DNA of 10,664 nt from Methanobacteriota archaeon (GCA_002712575.1 PATZ01000007.1:48533-59196), one strand, 5' to 3'. Positions 1 to 7,024 are shown, counted from the stretch's first letter. The notes: generated from the letters alone by a model not told the origin. A program made the numbers and translations.

Positions 1-612
1 ATCGGTTTTTCACTAGGAGGGAGATATGATAACGTAATAGTAGAAAAAATTGGTAAATCTGCTGCTAATTTAGCATCTGGAGAGTTGCTACAATTTGAGC
101 ATATAGGAAATTTTAGCACCACTCCAGAGGATTATTATGCTATTGTCGATGGAAAAACAGCTGGACCATTTGCTTCAGCATGTGGTTGTGCTGGAATTAT
201 TGCAGGCGCTAATAAAGAGATTATTGGGGCATTAGAAGATTTTGGTATTGAAATAGGCCGTGCGTTCCAATTAGTTGACGATCTCTTGGATCTTACTGGC
301 AAACCTTCAATGGGTAAACCAAGAGGAACAGATGTATATGATGGTAAAATGACCCTACCTCTAATTCATGCTTTGACTTTACTTTATGGTCCTGAGAGGG
401 AACAGTTAGAAGATATTCTGAATAATTTTTCCGAGGATAGGTGGCAGGAATTAACAGTATTACTGAATAAATCCAATTCTTTGATGTATGTAAAACAATT
501 AATAAAAAATCATATCAATAGAGCTATAGCTAGTCTCGAAAAACTCCCAGATTCTGATGCGAAGAGTATGATGATGGAGATAGCAATAGATTCACAAAAT
601 AGAAAATTATAA
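1..612 (+). CDS. Polyprenyl diphosphate synthase, trans-isoprenyl type (5' partial)
   Basis: The reading frame is open from base 1, so the N-terminus and the first Asp-rich motif lie outside the window; 203 codons and the stop are visible. The enzyme condenses isopentenyl diphosphate onto an allylic diphosphate to build a prenyl chain. Visible family marks are a GELLQ helix, the conserved KTA (bases about 142-165), the second Asp-rich motif FQLVDDLLD (DDLLD at 277-291), and the GKP..GTD..DGK.TLP segment that follows it. The wording around these motifs and the C-terminal ending (RAIASLEKLPDS...) recall long-chain synthases of the IspB/HepB kind more than a short-chain geranylgeranyl diphosphate synthase. 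That comparison is from memory, and the chain-length-determining residues near the first Asp motif are not visible. It lies 29 bp upstream of a prenyl reductase gene on the same strand, probably in one transcript. Confidence 0.9.
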   Translation: MGFSLGGRYDNVIVEKIGKSAANLASGELLQFEHIGNFSTTPEDYYAIVDGKTAGPFASACGCAGIIAGANKEIIGALEDFGIEIGRAFQLVDDLLDLTGKPSMGKPRGTDVYDGKMTLPLIHALTLLYGPEREQLEDILNNFSEDRWQELTVLLNKSNSLMYVKQLIKNHINRAIASLEKLPDSDAKSMMMEIAIDSQNRKL

Positions 613-630
613 ATTATTTCAAAACCTTAT

Positions 631-636
631 GGTGAT
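631..636 (+). promoter_or_regulatory. Ribosome-binding site supporting the GTG start of the reductase
   Basis: GGTGAT lies 5 bases before the GTG at 642. No in-frame ATG is placed close by, so this site is the main reason for accepting a GTG start. Confidence 0.6.
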
Positions 637-641
637 GTACA

Positions 642-1742
642 GTGATCAAAGAAAAACTTTGGGACTTAGTTATAATTGGAGGTGGGCCAGCAGGAAGTAC
701 AACTGCCAGATTTGCTGCAAAAAACGGCCTTAGTGTACTAGTCATTGACGGCCGAGATTCAATAGGTGAACCACTTCAATGTGGAGAATTAGTTCCATCG
801 AATAATGAGATGAAGAGATTATGCCCAAATGTTCCAGATATAGATGAGCTTTTCAAAACACCAAAAAATGCTATTTCTCAGTATACAAAAGAAATGCATC
901 TGATTCCTCCTTCTGGAAAACCTCTGAAGTATAATTTCGAAGGTTTAATGCTAAACAGAGTTATACATGATCAAGAATTAGTACGTCTTGCAAAATCTAA
1001 TGGAGCAGAGTTCCTAACCGGGAGTAGAGTCAAAGATATTGAAGACAATTCCATCATCTTGAGAGATGGTTCTACAATTAATGCTAAGATAATAGTAGGA
1101 GCAGGTGGTCACAATGACCCATTGAGGAAGAAACATTGGAATGTCAAATCTCTCAATATTCCAGTCAAATTTATTCTTATGGATGGTGTATTTTCCAATG
1201 CGGTTGAATTACACTTCGGTTCTGTTGCTCCAGGAGGATATGCATGGGTATTCCCTAAACAAGGAGGAGCTAACATAGGACTGGGAATTCAAAGAAAATT
1301 TGCAAAAGGCCAAAGTTTGAATATATTCGCAGATAATTTCTTTTCCAAATACAAAGGAAAAGTTAGTTTTGAAGGTGCAGGTTCATTACCTATGTCTGGT
1401 ACAATCAAAACATTTGTGAAAAATAATTACGTACTCGTTGGCGATTCAGCCGGAATGGTATTGCCCTCAAACGGGGCAGGCATAACAATCGCCATGATAG
1501 GCGGCAGAATAGCCGGTCAAGTAATTTCAGAGCACATAAAAAATGGTACTCCTCTATCAGAATACGAAAAAAGATGGGAACATCAGATGGGTAAAGTAAT
1601 GAGGAATTCTCAAAGGTCATTTAAGTTAGGCAGTATTCTTTTTAGATTTCCAGATTGGTTCATAAATATCGCCTTCAATAGATTGACTAAGCCATTTATT
1701 TGGAAAGCTATTACTTGCAGGCCATTAATCAAATTTTTCTGA
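642..1742 (+). CDS. Geranylgeranyl reductase family FAD-dependent oxidoreductase
   Basis: A 366-residue flavoprotein that probably saturates double bonds of prenyl chains, either on archaeal ether lipids (digeranylgeranylglycerophospholipid reductase) or on a menaquinone side chain. The Rossmann dinucleotide fold starts at residue 8 with DLVIIGGGPAGS. A GEPLQCGE segment holds Cys47, a position where characterised archaeal reductases carry a conserved Cys. The family signature PGGYAWVFP is at 197-205, and the FAD-binding GDSAG is at 267-271, followed by the NGAGI stretch. It is slightly shorter than the usual 390-400 residues, with no frame break. The start is GTG with a GGTGAT ribosome-binding site 5 bases upstream; the ATG at 635 is out of frame. 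It follows the polyprenyl synthase by 29 bp, and its last 18 bases overlap the end of the opposing methyltransferase gene. The substrate cannot be decided from sequence alone. Confidence 0.92.
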   Translation: MIKEKLWDLVIIGGGPAGSTTARFAAKNGLSVLVIDGRDSIGEPLQCGELVPSNNEMKRLCPNVPDIDELFKTPKNAISQYTKEMHLIPPSGKPLKYNFEGLMLNRVIHDQELVRLAKSNGAEFLTGSRVKDIEDNSIILRDGSTINAKIIVGAGGHNDPLRKKHWNVKSLNIPVKFILMDGVFSNAVELHFGSVAPGGYAWVFPKQGGANIGLGIQRKFAKGQSLNIFADNFFSKYKGKVSFEGAGSLPMSGTIKTFVKNNYVLVGDSAGMVLPSNGAGITIAMIGGRIAGQVISEHIKNGTPLSEYEKRWEHQMGKVMRNSQRSFKLGSILFRFPDWFINIAFNRLTKPFIWKAITCRPLIKFF

Positions 1743-2453
1743 TGCTGGCGCTTTTCCAGACCATATTGTCGCCATTCCTGGGAAGATAACTTTTCCTTTT
1801 ACACTCTCAAATCCCTCTTCTATCATCATTTTTTTGTATTTTCTGGTTGTTCCAAAATTAATATAGGTTTTTGTCAGCCATTTCCAAGGATGTTCCTTTT
1901 GTTTACATACTATTCTTGCATAAGTTCCTACCCAATATTTCATCCAAAAATGCCCCAAAAGTCCATGAAAATAATTAATTTTTGCCGGATCAACTATTAT
2001 TAATTCTCCTCCTGGTTTTAAGACACGCCTAGCTTCAGATAGTCCTTTCCTTTTATCAAACCAATCTCTGAAGGAGAAAAGTGTGCAAACGGTATCAAAA
2101 TAATTATCTTCGAATGGTAATTCCTCGGCCTTCCCTTCAACGAATTTTGCCTCCTTATCTCCTCTTTTAGATCGCTTATCTCTAACACGTATTTTTGCAA
2201 TTCTTAACATTTCAGGTATAGGATCTAAACACACTAAATCTCTGCCTTCGACGTCTTCGGCAAAACTTCCTGGGCCACATCCTATTTCTAATATCAAACC
2301 CTCATCGGGTAGTTTTTTTCTAACCATTCTCCTCCATCTTGAAACTTGACCAAGTGTTGCAAAATTGTTAATTTTATCATAAACTGGAATTGTCGCTTCA
2401 AGATTATTTTGAAGCTCTTGCCAATCTTCTTGACCAATGACTTCAGAGTCCAT
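1725..2453 (-). CDS. UbiE/MenG-like class I SAM-dependent methyltransferase
   Basis: A 242-residue methyltransferase, probably acting on a quinone precursor ring. Near the N-terminus VYDKINNFATLGQVSRWR (about residues 24-41) matches the YD.MN...S.G..R.WR pattern of UbiE/MenG proteins. SAM motif I, EIGCGPG, is at 56-62. Further on come the LPFEDNYFDTV block, FSFRDWFDKRKGL, and RVLKPGGELIIVDPAK, all in UbiE order. The C-terminal MMIEEGFESVKG also resembles UbiE. The length suits the family (about 230-250). The frame stays open to a TTG at 2498, but I chose the ATG at 2453: the family N-terminus then begins normally and a TATA-like element sits about 27 bases upstream, suggesting a leaderless or nearly leaderless mRNA. 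The 3' end overlaps the reductase gene by 18 bp. Activity on another small-molecule substrate is possible. Confidence 0.85.
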   Translation of the reverse strand: MDSEVIGQEDWQELQNNLEATIPVYDKINNFATLGQVSRWRRMVRKKLPDEGLILEIGCGPGSFAEDVEGRDLVCLDPIPEMLRIAKIRVRDKRSKRGDKEAKFVEGKAEELPFEDNYFDTVCTLFSFRDWFDKRKGLSEARRVLKPGGELIIVDPAKINYFHGLLGHFWMKYWVGTYARIVCKQKEHPWKWLTKTYINFGTTRKYKKMMIEEGFESVKGKVIFPGMATIWSGKAPASEKFD

Positions 2454-2475
2454 ATTCTTAACGCGATAGCAACAA

Positions 2476-2484
2476 GTATATGGT
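2476..2484 (-). promoter_or_regulatory. Possible TATA box of the methyltransferase gene
   Basis: Read on the minus strand the element is CCATATACT, with its TATA about 27 bases before the ATG at 2453. This spacing would give a leaderless transcript. A second AT-rich stretch at 2513-2524 (minus strand GAATTAAATTTT) is an alternative and would give a leader of roughly 40 bases. Confidence 0.3.
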
Positions 2485-2545
2485 AAGTACTGGTACAAAA
2501 GTCACACACTTGAAAATTTAATTCAACTCCAGTATCGGTTATTAT

Positions 2546-2562
2546 CATAAACTAAATTTATG
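2546..2562. repeat. Inverted repeat at the ATP synthase promoter
   Basis: CATAAA (2546-2551) and TTTATG (2557-2562) are perfect inverted arms around five bases. The right part also contains TAAATTTA, itself a palindrome. It coincides with the proposed TATA box, so it may be a symmetric promoter core or a regulator site. AT-rich DNA produces such short repeats by chance, so its role is uncertain. Confidence 0.45.
2552..2561 (+). promoter_or_regulatory. atpH: Putative TATA box of the ATP synthase operon
   Basis: CTAAATTTAT resembles an archaeal TATA element. About 25 bases downstream of its centre is base 2582, between the possible GTG (2579) and ATG (2588) starts of atpH. The transcript would therefore have a very short leader or none. 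The element lies within the inverted repeat CATAAA-N5-TTTATG. The call rests on position and composition only. Confidence 0.45.
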
Positions 2563-2587
2563 TGCGACATACATTCTGGTGCAGAGT

Positions 2588-2902
2588 ATGGTAAGAGAAA
2601 AAGTTCTACGCGCGATAAAAGATGCTGAAAAAGCCGCTTCCGAGACTATTTCAAATGCAAGGAAAGAAGCAGCATCAATAGTTTCTCAAGCCCGTCAAAA
2701 TGCATCTGAAATACTGAACACTGAACGCTCAAACTCGGAGTCTTCTAATCAAAATTTGATTAACAAAGCACGTGAAAGTGCTAACTCCGAAGCAAAATTA
2801 GTTTCGGATGATGGAAATTTAGCTCAACAACATCTTCATGAATCAGGTAAAAAAAATCGCGCTAAAGCAGAGAAAATAGTAATTAACGCTTTCAAAAAAT
2901 AA
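2588..2902 (+). CDS. atpH: A-type ATP synthase subunit H (peripheral stalk)
   Basis: A 104-residue, highly charged, Ala/Glu/Lys-rich protein predicted to be one long helix. The start, MVREKVLRAIKDAEKAA, fits the subunit H pattern (VL..IK.AE..A), and alanine-rich repeats such as NARKEAASIVSQARQNA continue through residue 50. In A/V-type ATPases H pairs with subunit E as a right-handed coiled coil. The pair forms the peripheral stalk that ties the catalytic head to subunit I. An in-frame GTG lies 9 bases upstream at 2579, but I prefer the ATG: the GGTG at 2578-2581 serves it as a ribosome-binding site and the family N-terminus begins here. It is first in the operon, directly behind the putative promoter and 24 bp before atpI. 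Identification relies on repeat character, length and operon position. Confidence 0.85.
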   Translation: MVREKVLRAIKDAEKAASETISNARKEAASIVSQARQNASEILNTERSNSESSNQNLINKARESANSEAKLVSDDGNLAQQHLHESGKKNRAKAEKIVINAFKK

Positions 2903-2913
2903 ATTTTAATCTC

Positions 2914-2918
2914 GGAGG
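2914..2918 (+). promoter_or_regulatory. atpI: Shine-Dalgarno site of atpI
   Basis: GGAGG lies 8 bases before the ATG at 2927. It is a near-perfect site in the 24-bp gap after atpH and fixes the atpI start. Confidence 0.8.
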
Positions 2919-2926
2919 CGAAAATT

Positions 2927-5008
2927 ATGTCACAGATTCATACCCAACAAATGGGTCGTCTAATTGCAGCTGGAAGTAAGGATAAAATAGATGATGTAAT
3001 CGATTGTTTAGCAAATCTTAATGCTCTTCATTTTATAGAATATGATGGATTGGAGGAAGGCTTCAATTTAGGCACTCCAAAAGATGATGCAGAAACTGTT
3101 GGTAGGCGATTGAACAAACTACGCTCTGCCGCTTCCATTGTTGAAGGTAGAAGCCCTAAAAAACCTGTTCCTGTAAATACGGTTCGTTCCGAACTAGACT
3201 CTTCATTACCAAATGCAGTAGAATCATTACTTGAAAAAAGTACAAAGTTAGATTCTGTAGACAATCAGATTTCCTCTCTGACAGAAGATAAAATATTTTT
3301 ACAGTTAATTTCTTCCTTAGGTTTGGAAGTAGAGTTACTGTCCGGTTACGATAATATTTCCTCATTTATTGGGACAGTCATCGATATAGAACCATTAAAA
3401 AATATTGAATATCACAACCTTCTTTTCATAGGTTTACCAAATAAAGTGAATGTAATAGCATTATTCGTAAAAAATAGTGATTCTGCAAAAACTCAATCAT
3501 TATTGAATTCTTGTGGATTCCAGGCGATTAGTATTCAAGAAAATCTACAAGGAAATCCTTTGGATTTACTTTCAACAGTGGTCGAGAAATTAAATGTTTT
3601 ACAGTCTGAAAAATCCTCAATAGAAAATGATATAGAAATATGGAATAATAAATTTGGAGAATCTCTTACATGTGGTTTAGAATTACTGGAAAGAGAACAT
3701 GATATTTTGACAGCTCCTGTCAAAATAGCGGTTTCTGATCACGCCTTTTTCATAGATGGATGGGTTGAAATGTCTAGATCTGAAGAGGTTAAGCAAGCTC
3801 TTTCCGAATGTTGTATTTTCATCGACATAACTCCATTTAAAATCAAAGCCGGAGAAGGAGGCCATGGCCATTCCGACCACTCTCACAATCAAGAGATGCC
3901 ACCGATTGCATATCAAAATAGAAATTTTTCAAAACCAATGGAATTACTCACCGATGCAGTTGGTAGGCCAGCATATGGACGTATTGATCCTACTTTATTC
4001 ATGTTTGTTACTTATCCAATATTCTTTGGGATGATGTTGGGAGATATGGCATATGGTCTGATTACTATTTCTCTGGGTGCTTTTATTATGGGTCGAGCAG
4101 GAACTAATGATTTAATGAGTTTAGGTGGCAAATTCCTGGTTTATATTGGATTAGGAACACTCGCATTTGGCTATTTGTATGCTGAATTTGCAGGCTGGGA
4201 AATTTTCCCTCATGGGCACAGTAATCCAGCCGAAGCACTCTCTATACTGTATCCTCCAGTAGATAGTCACGGTTCTGTATGGCACGACTCATATCCATTT
4301 GGAATCGAACTAGCTTATCCATTCCATAGAGTTACCTTAGTGGAAGATTACGGAAATCTTGAACATCTGGTAATTCTAACAATATATTTAGGGCTAATTC
4401 ATATTCTATTCGGTCGTTTGATAGGTTTCCGAGATGTTATGTTTCATGGCACAGATCATGGACACATTGGAGTAGCTGCAGCATTTTTTGAGCATGGAGT
4501 ATGGATTATATTATTGGTTGGAGGTTTCCTGTTTTCCTATGGTTTTTTGGGTCCTAATGAAGCAGAATACATGATGCTACCGGGCATGATAATAGCAATT
4601 TCAGCTGTTATAATGCTGATTTGGACACTATTTAATTATCATGGTATACCATTTTCCATTAGCCTAATTCTTGCTCCAATTGAGGCAATTGGGATGATGC
4701 CCTCTGTTATTTCATACGTACGACTTTTTGCAGTTGGCGTGGTCGGAGTTAAAATTGCAGAAACTGGAAATGTAAAACTTTTCGAACCAATGGCTCATGC
4801 TATTGAACACAGTGATTTTTTGGTGGTTCCGTTTTTACTCGTCGGCTGGTTATCGGTACAATTCTTTGCATGGGGTCTAGGAGTATTCAGTCCAAATATT
4901 CATGCAGCAAGACTTCATTTCGTAGAATGGATGAGGCAATATTATGATTCTAGCGGAGAGGAATTTACGCCCTTTGGCTTCCGCTCACGTCATGTGGAGG
5001 TCGAGTGA
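2927..5008 (+). CDS. atpI: A-type ATP synthase subunit I (membrane stator, a-like subunit)
   Basis: A 693-residue stator subunit that holds the ion half-channels against the rotating K ring. Residues 1 to about 330 form the cytoplasmic arm that contacts the peripheral stalks, with helical, coiled-coil-like stretches. The rest is a multi-helix membrane domain. It opens with the family signature YGRIDPTLFMFVTYPIFFGMMLGDMAYG. The helix SVISYVRLFAVGVVG carries Arg599, the arginine expected to face the rotor glutamate. The C-terminus ends with FVEWMRQYYDSSGEEFTPF, a form of the conserved subunit I ending. Length is normal for archaeal homologues. The linker before the membrane domain holds a His-rich run (His313, 315, 318 and 320) that I do not recall as a family feature. 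The stop is 45 bp before the preferred atpK start. Confidence 0.96.
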   Translation: MSQIHTQQMGRLIAAGSKDKIDDVIDCLANLNALHFIEYDGLEEGFNLGTPKDDAETVGRRLNKLRSAASIVEGRSPKKPVPVNTVRSELDSSLPNAVESLLEKSTKLDSVDNQISSLTEDKIFLQLISSLGLEVELLSGYDNISSFIGTVIDIEPLKNIEYHNLLFIGLPNKVNVIALFVKNSDSAKTQSLLNSCGFQAISIQENLQGNPLDLLSTVVEKLNVLQSEKSSIENDIEIWNNKFGESLTCGLELLEREHDILTAPVKIAVSDHAFFIDGWVEMSRSEEVKQALSECCIFIDITPFKIKAGEGGHGHSDHSHNQEMPPIAYQNRNFSKPMELLTDAVGRPAYGRIDPTLFMFVTYPIFFGMMLGDMAYGLITISLGAFIMGRAGTNDLMSLGGKFLVYIGLGTLAFGYLYAEFAGWEIFPHGHSNPAEALSILYPPVDSHGSVWHDSYPFGIELAYPFHRVTLVEDYGNLEHLVILTIYLGLIHILFGRLIGFRDVMFHGTDHGHIGVAAAFFEHGVWIILLVGGFLFSYGFLGPNEAEYMMLPGMIIAISAVIMLIWTLFNYHGIPFSISLILAPIEAIGMMPSVISYVRLFAVGVVGVKIAETGNVKLFEPMAHAIEHSDFLVVPFLLVGWLSVQFFAWGLGVFSPNIHAARLHFVEWMRQYYDSSGEEFTPFGFRSRHVEVE

Positions 5009-5040
5009 TATCATATTCCAAGCGTAATGCTTAGAAAAAA

Positions 5041-5046
5041 AGGAGG
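5041..5046 (+). promoter_or_regulatory. atpK: Strong Shine-Dalgarno site in A-rich context, atpK
   Basis: AGGAGG lies 7 bases before the ATG at 5054, flanked on both sides by runs of A and followed by A-rich first codons. This decides the atpK start: the longer frame's ATG at 5028 is not used, since the site lies inside that extension. The poorly structured A-rich setting suits high translation of a subunit needed in many copies. Confidence 0.8.
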
Positions 5047-5053
5047 AAAAAAA

Positions 5054-5356
5054 ATGAATAATAAAAATAAAATGAGAGGAATAAGCGTACTATTGACATT
5101 GTCATCTATTGTGATGATTGCATCAAGTGTACAGGCTGAAGCAAATGCAAGTACCGTAGAAGCATACGCAAATCTAGGTGCGGGAATAGCTTTAGGTTTA
5201 GCAGGGATTGGAACAGGTTTGAGCCAAGGGCCAATAGGGGCGGCTGCTGTTGGAATGATTGCTGAAGATAGTAGTAAATTCGTTAACGGATTAATCTTTA
5301 CTGCACTGCCAGAAACAATCGTACTTTTCGGATTTCTCGCATTATTCTTGCTCTAA
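5054..5356 (+). CDS. atpK: A-type ATP synthase subunit K (proteolipid, c-like rotor subunit)
   Basis: A 100-residue single-hairpin rotor subunit; a ring of these carries ions through the membrane part of the enzyme. Residues 1-28 look like a signal peptide: a basic start (K4, K6, R8), a hydrophobic core, and an AxA-like end (VQA then EANA). The mature protein has TM1 at about 38-70 (Gly-rich, GAGIALGLAGIGTGLSQGP), a polar loop near AEDSSK, and TM2 at about 78-100. TM2 holds LPETIVLFGF with the ion-carrying Glu87. Gln58 in TM1 and Thr88 next to Glu87 match the residues that bind Na+ in characterised rotor rings such as Enterococcus hirae NtpK. The start at 5054 is set by AGGAGG; an in-frame extension back to 5027 is unlikely. 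Confidence 0.93.
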   Translation: MNNKNKMRGISVLLTLSSIVMIASSVQAEANASTVEAYANLGAGIALGLAGIGTGLSQGPIGAAAVGMIAEDSSKFVNGLIFTALPETIVLFGFLALFLL

Positions 5357-5399
5357 GCAGGTCATGCGAATTATCTTTAATCAATATGAGGTATGATGG

Positions 5400-5957
5400 A
5401 TGACATTAGATGCATTAGCAAATGAAATCGATGCACAGGCTAAGGCTGAAGCCAAGTCTATTATCGATGCAGCAAAAATACAAGCTAAGGAAATTGAAGA
5501 TGAAGCAAAAGCCGAAGCACATTCTCTATCTTCAGAAATGCAAACCCGTGCCGAGAGAGAAAGTGCTCAACTTTCTGTAGAAGTTGTAGCATCTGCCAAA
5601 CAGGCTAATCAAAAACATCTTTTAATAGCACAGAGAGAGGAATTAGATGAGACATGGGATTCAATCAAGAAATCTGTTTCATCTCCAAATCTTGAAGGTC
5701 GTTCTGCTATTTTGAAGTCTCTTTTATCTGAAGCAAGTAAATCAGGTAAAGGAATGGTACTAAGGCCAGTGTCTACAGATCGGAAGGAACTAGAAAAGGG
5801 GAATTTTAGTTTAGGAGAAGATATCGAGGGTCTAGGTGGCTTCGTACTCGAATCCAAAGACGGTTCCATTGTACTCGACTATAGATTCGATAGCCGGTTA
5901 GAAAAAGCATGGCAAGAAAATTTAGGTCTAGTTAATAAGACTTTATTTGATAATTAA
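5400..5957 (+). CDS. atpE: A-type ATP synthase subunit E (peripheral stalk)
   Basis: A 185-residue stalk subunit. Residues 1 to about 85 are an Ala/Glu/Lys-rich helix (AEAKSIIDAAKIQAKEIEDEAKAEA pattern, given here in outline) that would pair with subunit H. The rest, from about residue 90, is the globular domain that grips the top of the catalytic head. Length is typical (about 185-205). The ATG at 5400 has GAGGT at 5388-5392 as ribosome-binding site; the overlapping ATGs at 5393 and 5396 are out of frame. It lies 43 bp after atpK and 11 bp before atpC, exactly where E occurs in euryarchaeal operons. The coiled-coil part is weakly diagnostic, so the call leans partly on gene order. Confidence 0.9.
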   Translation: MTLDALANEIDAQAKAEAKSIIDAAKIQAKEIEDEAKAEAHSLSSEMQTRAERESAQLSVEVVASAKQANQKHLLIAQREELDETWDSIKKSVSSPNLEGRSAILKSLLSEASKSGKGMVLRPVSTDRKELEKGNFSLGEDIEGLGGFVLESKDGSIVLDYRFDSRLEKAWQENLGLVNKTLFDN

Positions 5958-5968
5958 GTGGTGTTTTT

Positions 5969-7024
5969 ATGGTAAGAGTAGTTAGTGGCAGATCAAACAT
6001 ATATAATGCTGCAGCACGTGCTAAAGCACGTAAAGCATCTTTGATTGATCCTACCAGAATGCTACAATTACTTCAATTAGGTCCTGAATCAATAGGAGCA
6101 AGTATTGGAGAGTTAGGATATCGGAATGAAATGGATATTTATGCATCAAGGATGAGTGGCGCAGACGCCGTAGAAGCGGCTTTGGTACACAATTTAGACA
6201 ATGATCTATCTGAAATTCTTAGATTTTGCCAAGGGCCACTGAAGTCCATTGTATCAATTTATATTGAGCGTTTTTCTTATGAAAAAGCAAAAACGGTACT
6301 TCGCTCGGTTAATGGAGGATGCTCAGATGACTTAATTGAATCTCAGATATTGCCTGCAGAAAATCCAATGAATACAGTTTGGCTCGATATTGTAAGAAAT
6401 ACCGAAACAGTTGTAGAGGCAGCTAACGCAATGTCAGGAACAGAATGGGGGAAGGAATTGTTGAAATTAGAAGGTACTAATCCATCACTCGAAGAGATGG
6501 AAGATGCTCTTGATAGACAATACTATGCCAATGCATTAAAAATATCTAAATCGAAAGATTCCAATATACAATTGATGAAATATATTAGAACTGAAATAGA
6601 TCATCGTAACATAATTAATCAATTTCGTGAATTACGCCAGAATATTTCTCCAGAAAAGCGTACACAAATGATCATTCCAGGAGGTAGGATTCAATATTCC
6701 ATTATGGTACAAGCTTCACAGGCAACTACACAAGAATCTTTACTAGATATACTTAGGAGAAGTATTTATTTCGATGATGAAGGCTTTGATGAAGCATTAA
6801 TTGAATCTAAAAATACTCAATCATTAGATCCAATTGCTTCTTTGCTTAATCATAAAAGGCATGCTATTTTGAAACGATTTGCTTATCTTAATCCTGTTTC
6901 TCCTTTCCCAGTAATATACTACATTGAAAGAAAAGTATTGGAAATACAAAATCTTCGTCTTCTAGTGCGTGGGAAGACGATTGGACTTACATCCGAGGTT
7001 TTAGAAGCGCATATGGATTTTTGA
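5969..7024 (+). CDS. atpC: A-type ATP synthase subunit C (d-like central shaft socket)
   Basis: A 351-residue, mostly helical, soluble protein that joins the central shaft (D and F) to the K ring; it is the homologue of V-ATPase subunit d. The C-terminal FPVIYYIERKVLEIQNLRLLVRGKTIGL matches the conserved P...YY...K..E..NLR...RGK ending of the family. The early MLQLLQLGPESIGASIGELGY region and the acidic helical repeats also fit. Length agrees with known C subunits (about 340-390). The ATG at 5969 has GGTG at 5960-5963 in front. Its TGA stop overlaps the ribosome-binding site of atpF, suggesting translational coupling. Confidence 0.94.
   Translation: MVRVVSGRSNIYNAAARAKARKASLIDPTRMLQLLQLGPESIGASIGELGYRNEMDIYASRMSGADAVEAALVHNLDNDLSEILRFCQGPLKSIVSIYIERFSYEKAKTVLRSVNGGCSDDLIESQILPAENPMNTVWLDIVRNTETVVEAANAMSGTEWGKELLKLEGTNPSLEEMEDALDRQYYANALKISKSKDSNIQLMKYIRTEIDHRNIINQFRELRQNISPEKRTQMIIPGGRIQYSIMVQASQATTQESLLDILRRSIYFDDEGFDEALIESKNTQSLDPIASLLNHKRHAILKRFAYLNPVSPFPVIYYIERKVLEIQNLRLLVRGKTIGLTSEVLEAHMDF

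Larger units (their letters stand above)
2454..2587. promoter_or_regulatory. Divergent promoter region between methyltransferase and ATP synthase operon
   Basis: This 134-bp interval is the only place where two transcription units diverge, so both promoters should lie here. It is AT-rich and holds no convincing reading frame. It carries AT-rich TATA-like stretches (2476-2484 and 2513-2524 for the minus strand, 2552-2561 for the plus strand) and an inverted repeat at 2546-2562. Confidence 0.65.

Noticed and set aside
2454..2498. 15-residue N-terminal extension of the methyltransferase from a TTG codon
   Set aside because: It is rich in Cys and Tyr, does not look like the family, uses a rare start, and has a TATA-like element inside it. 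The ATG at 2453 is the better start.
5020..5032. Small hairpin AAGC-GTAAT-GCTT between atpI and atpK
   Set aside because: Only four base pairs with a five-base loop and no U-run; too weak to call a terminator or processing site.
5357..5399. Gap between atpK and atpE checked for a terminator or small gene
   Set aside because: Only 43 bp, with no stem-loop followed by T-run and no frame with a ribosome-binding site other than that of atpE.
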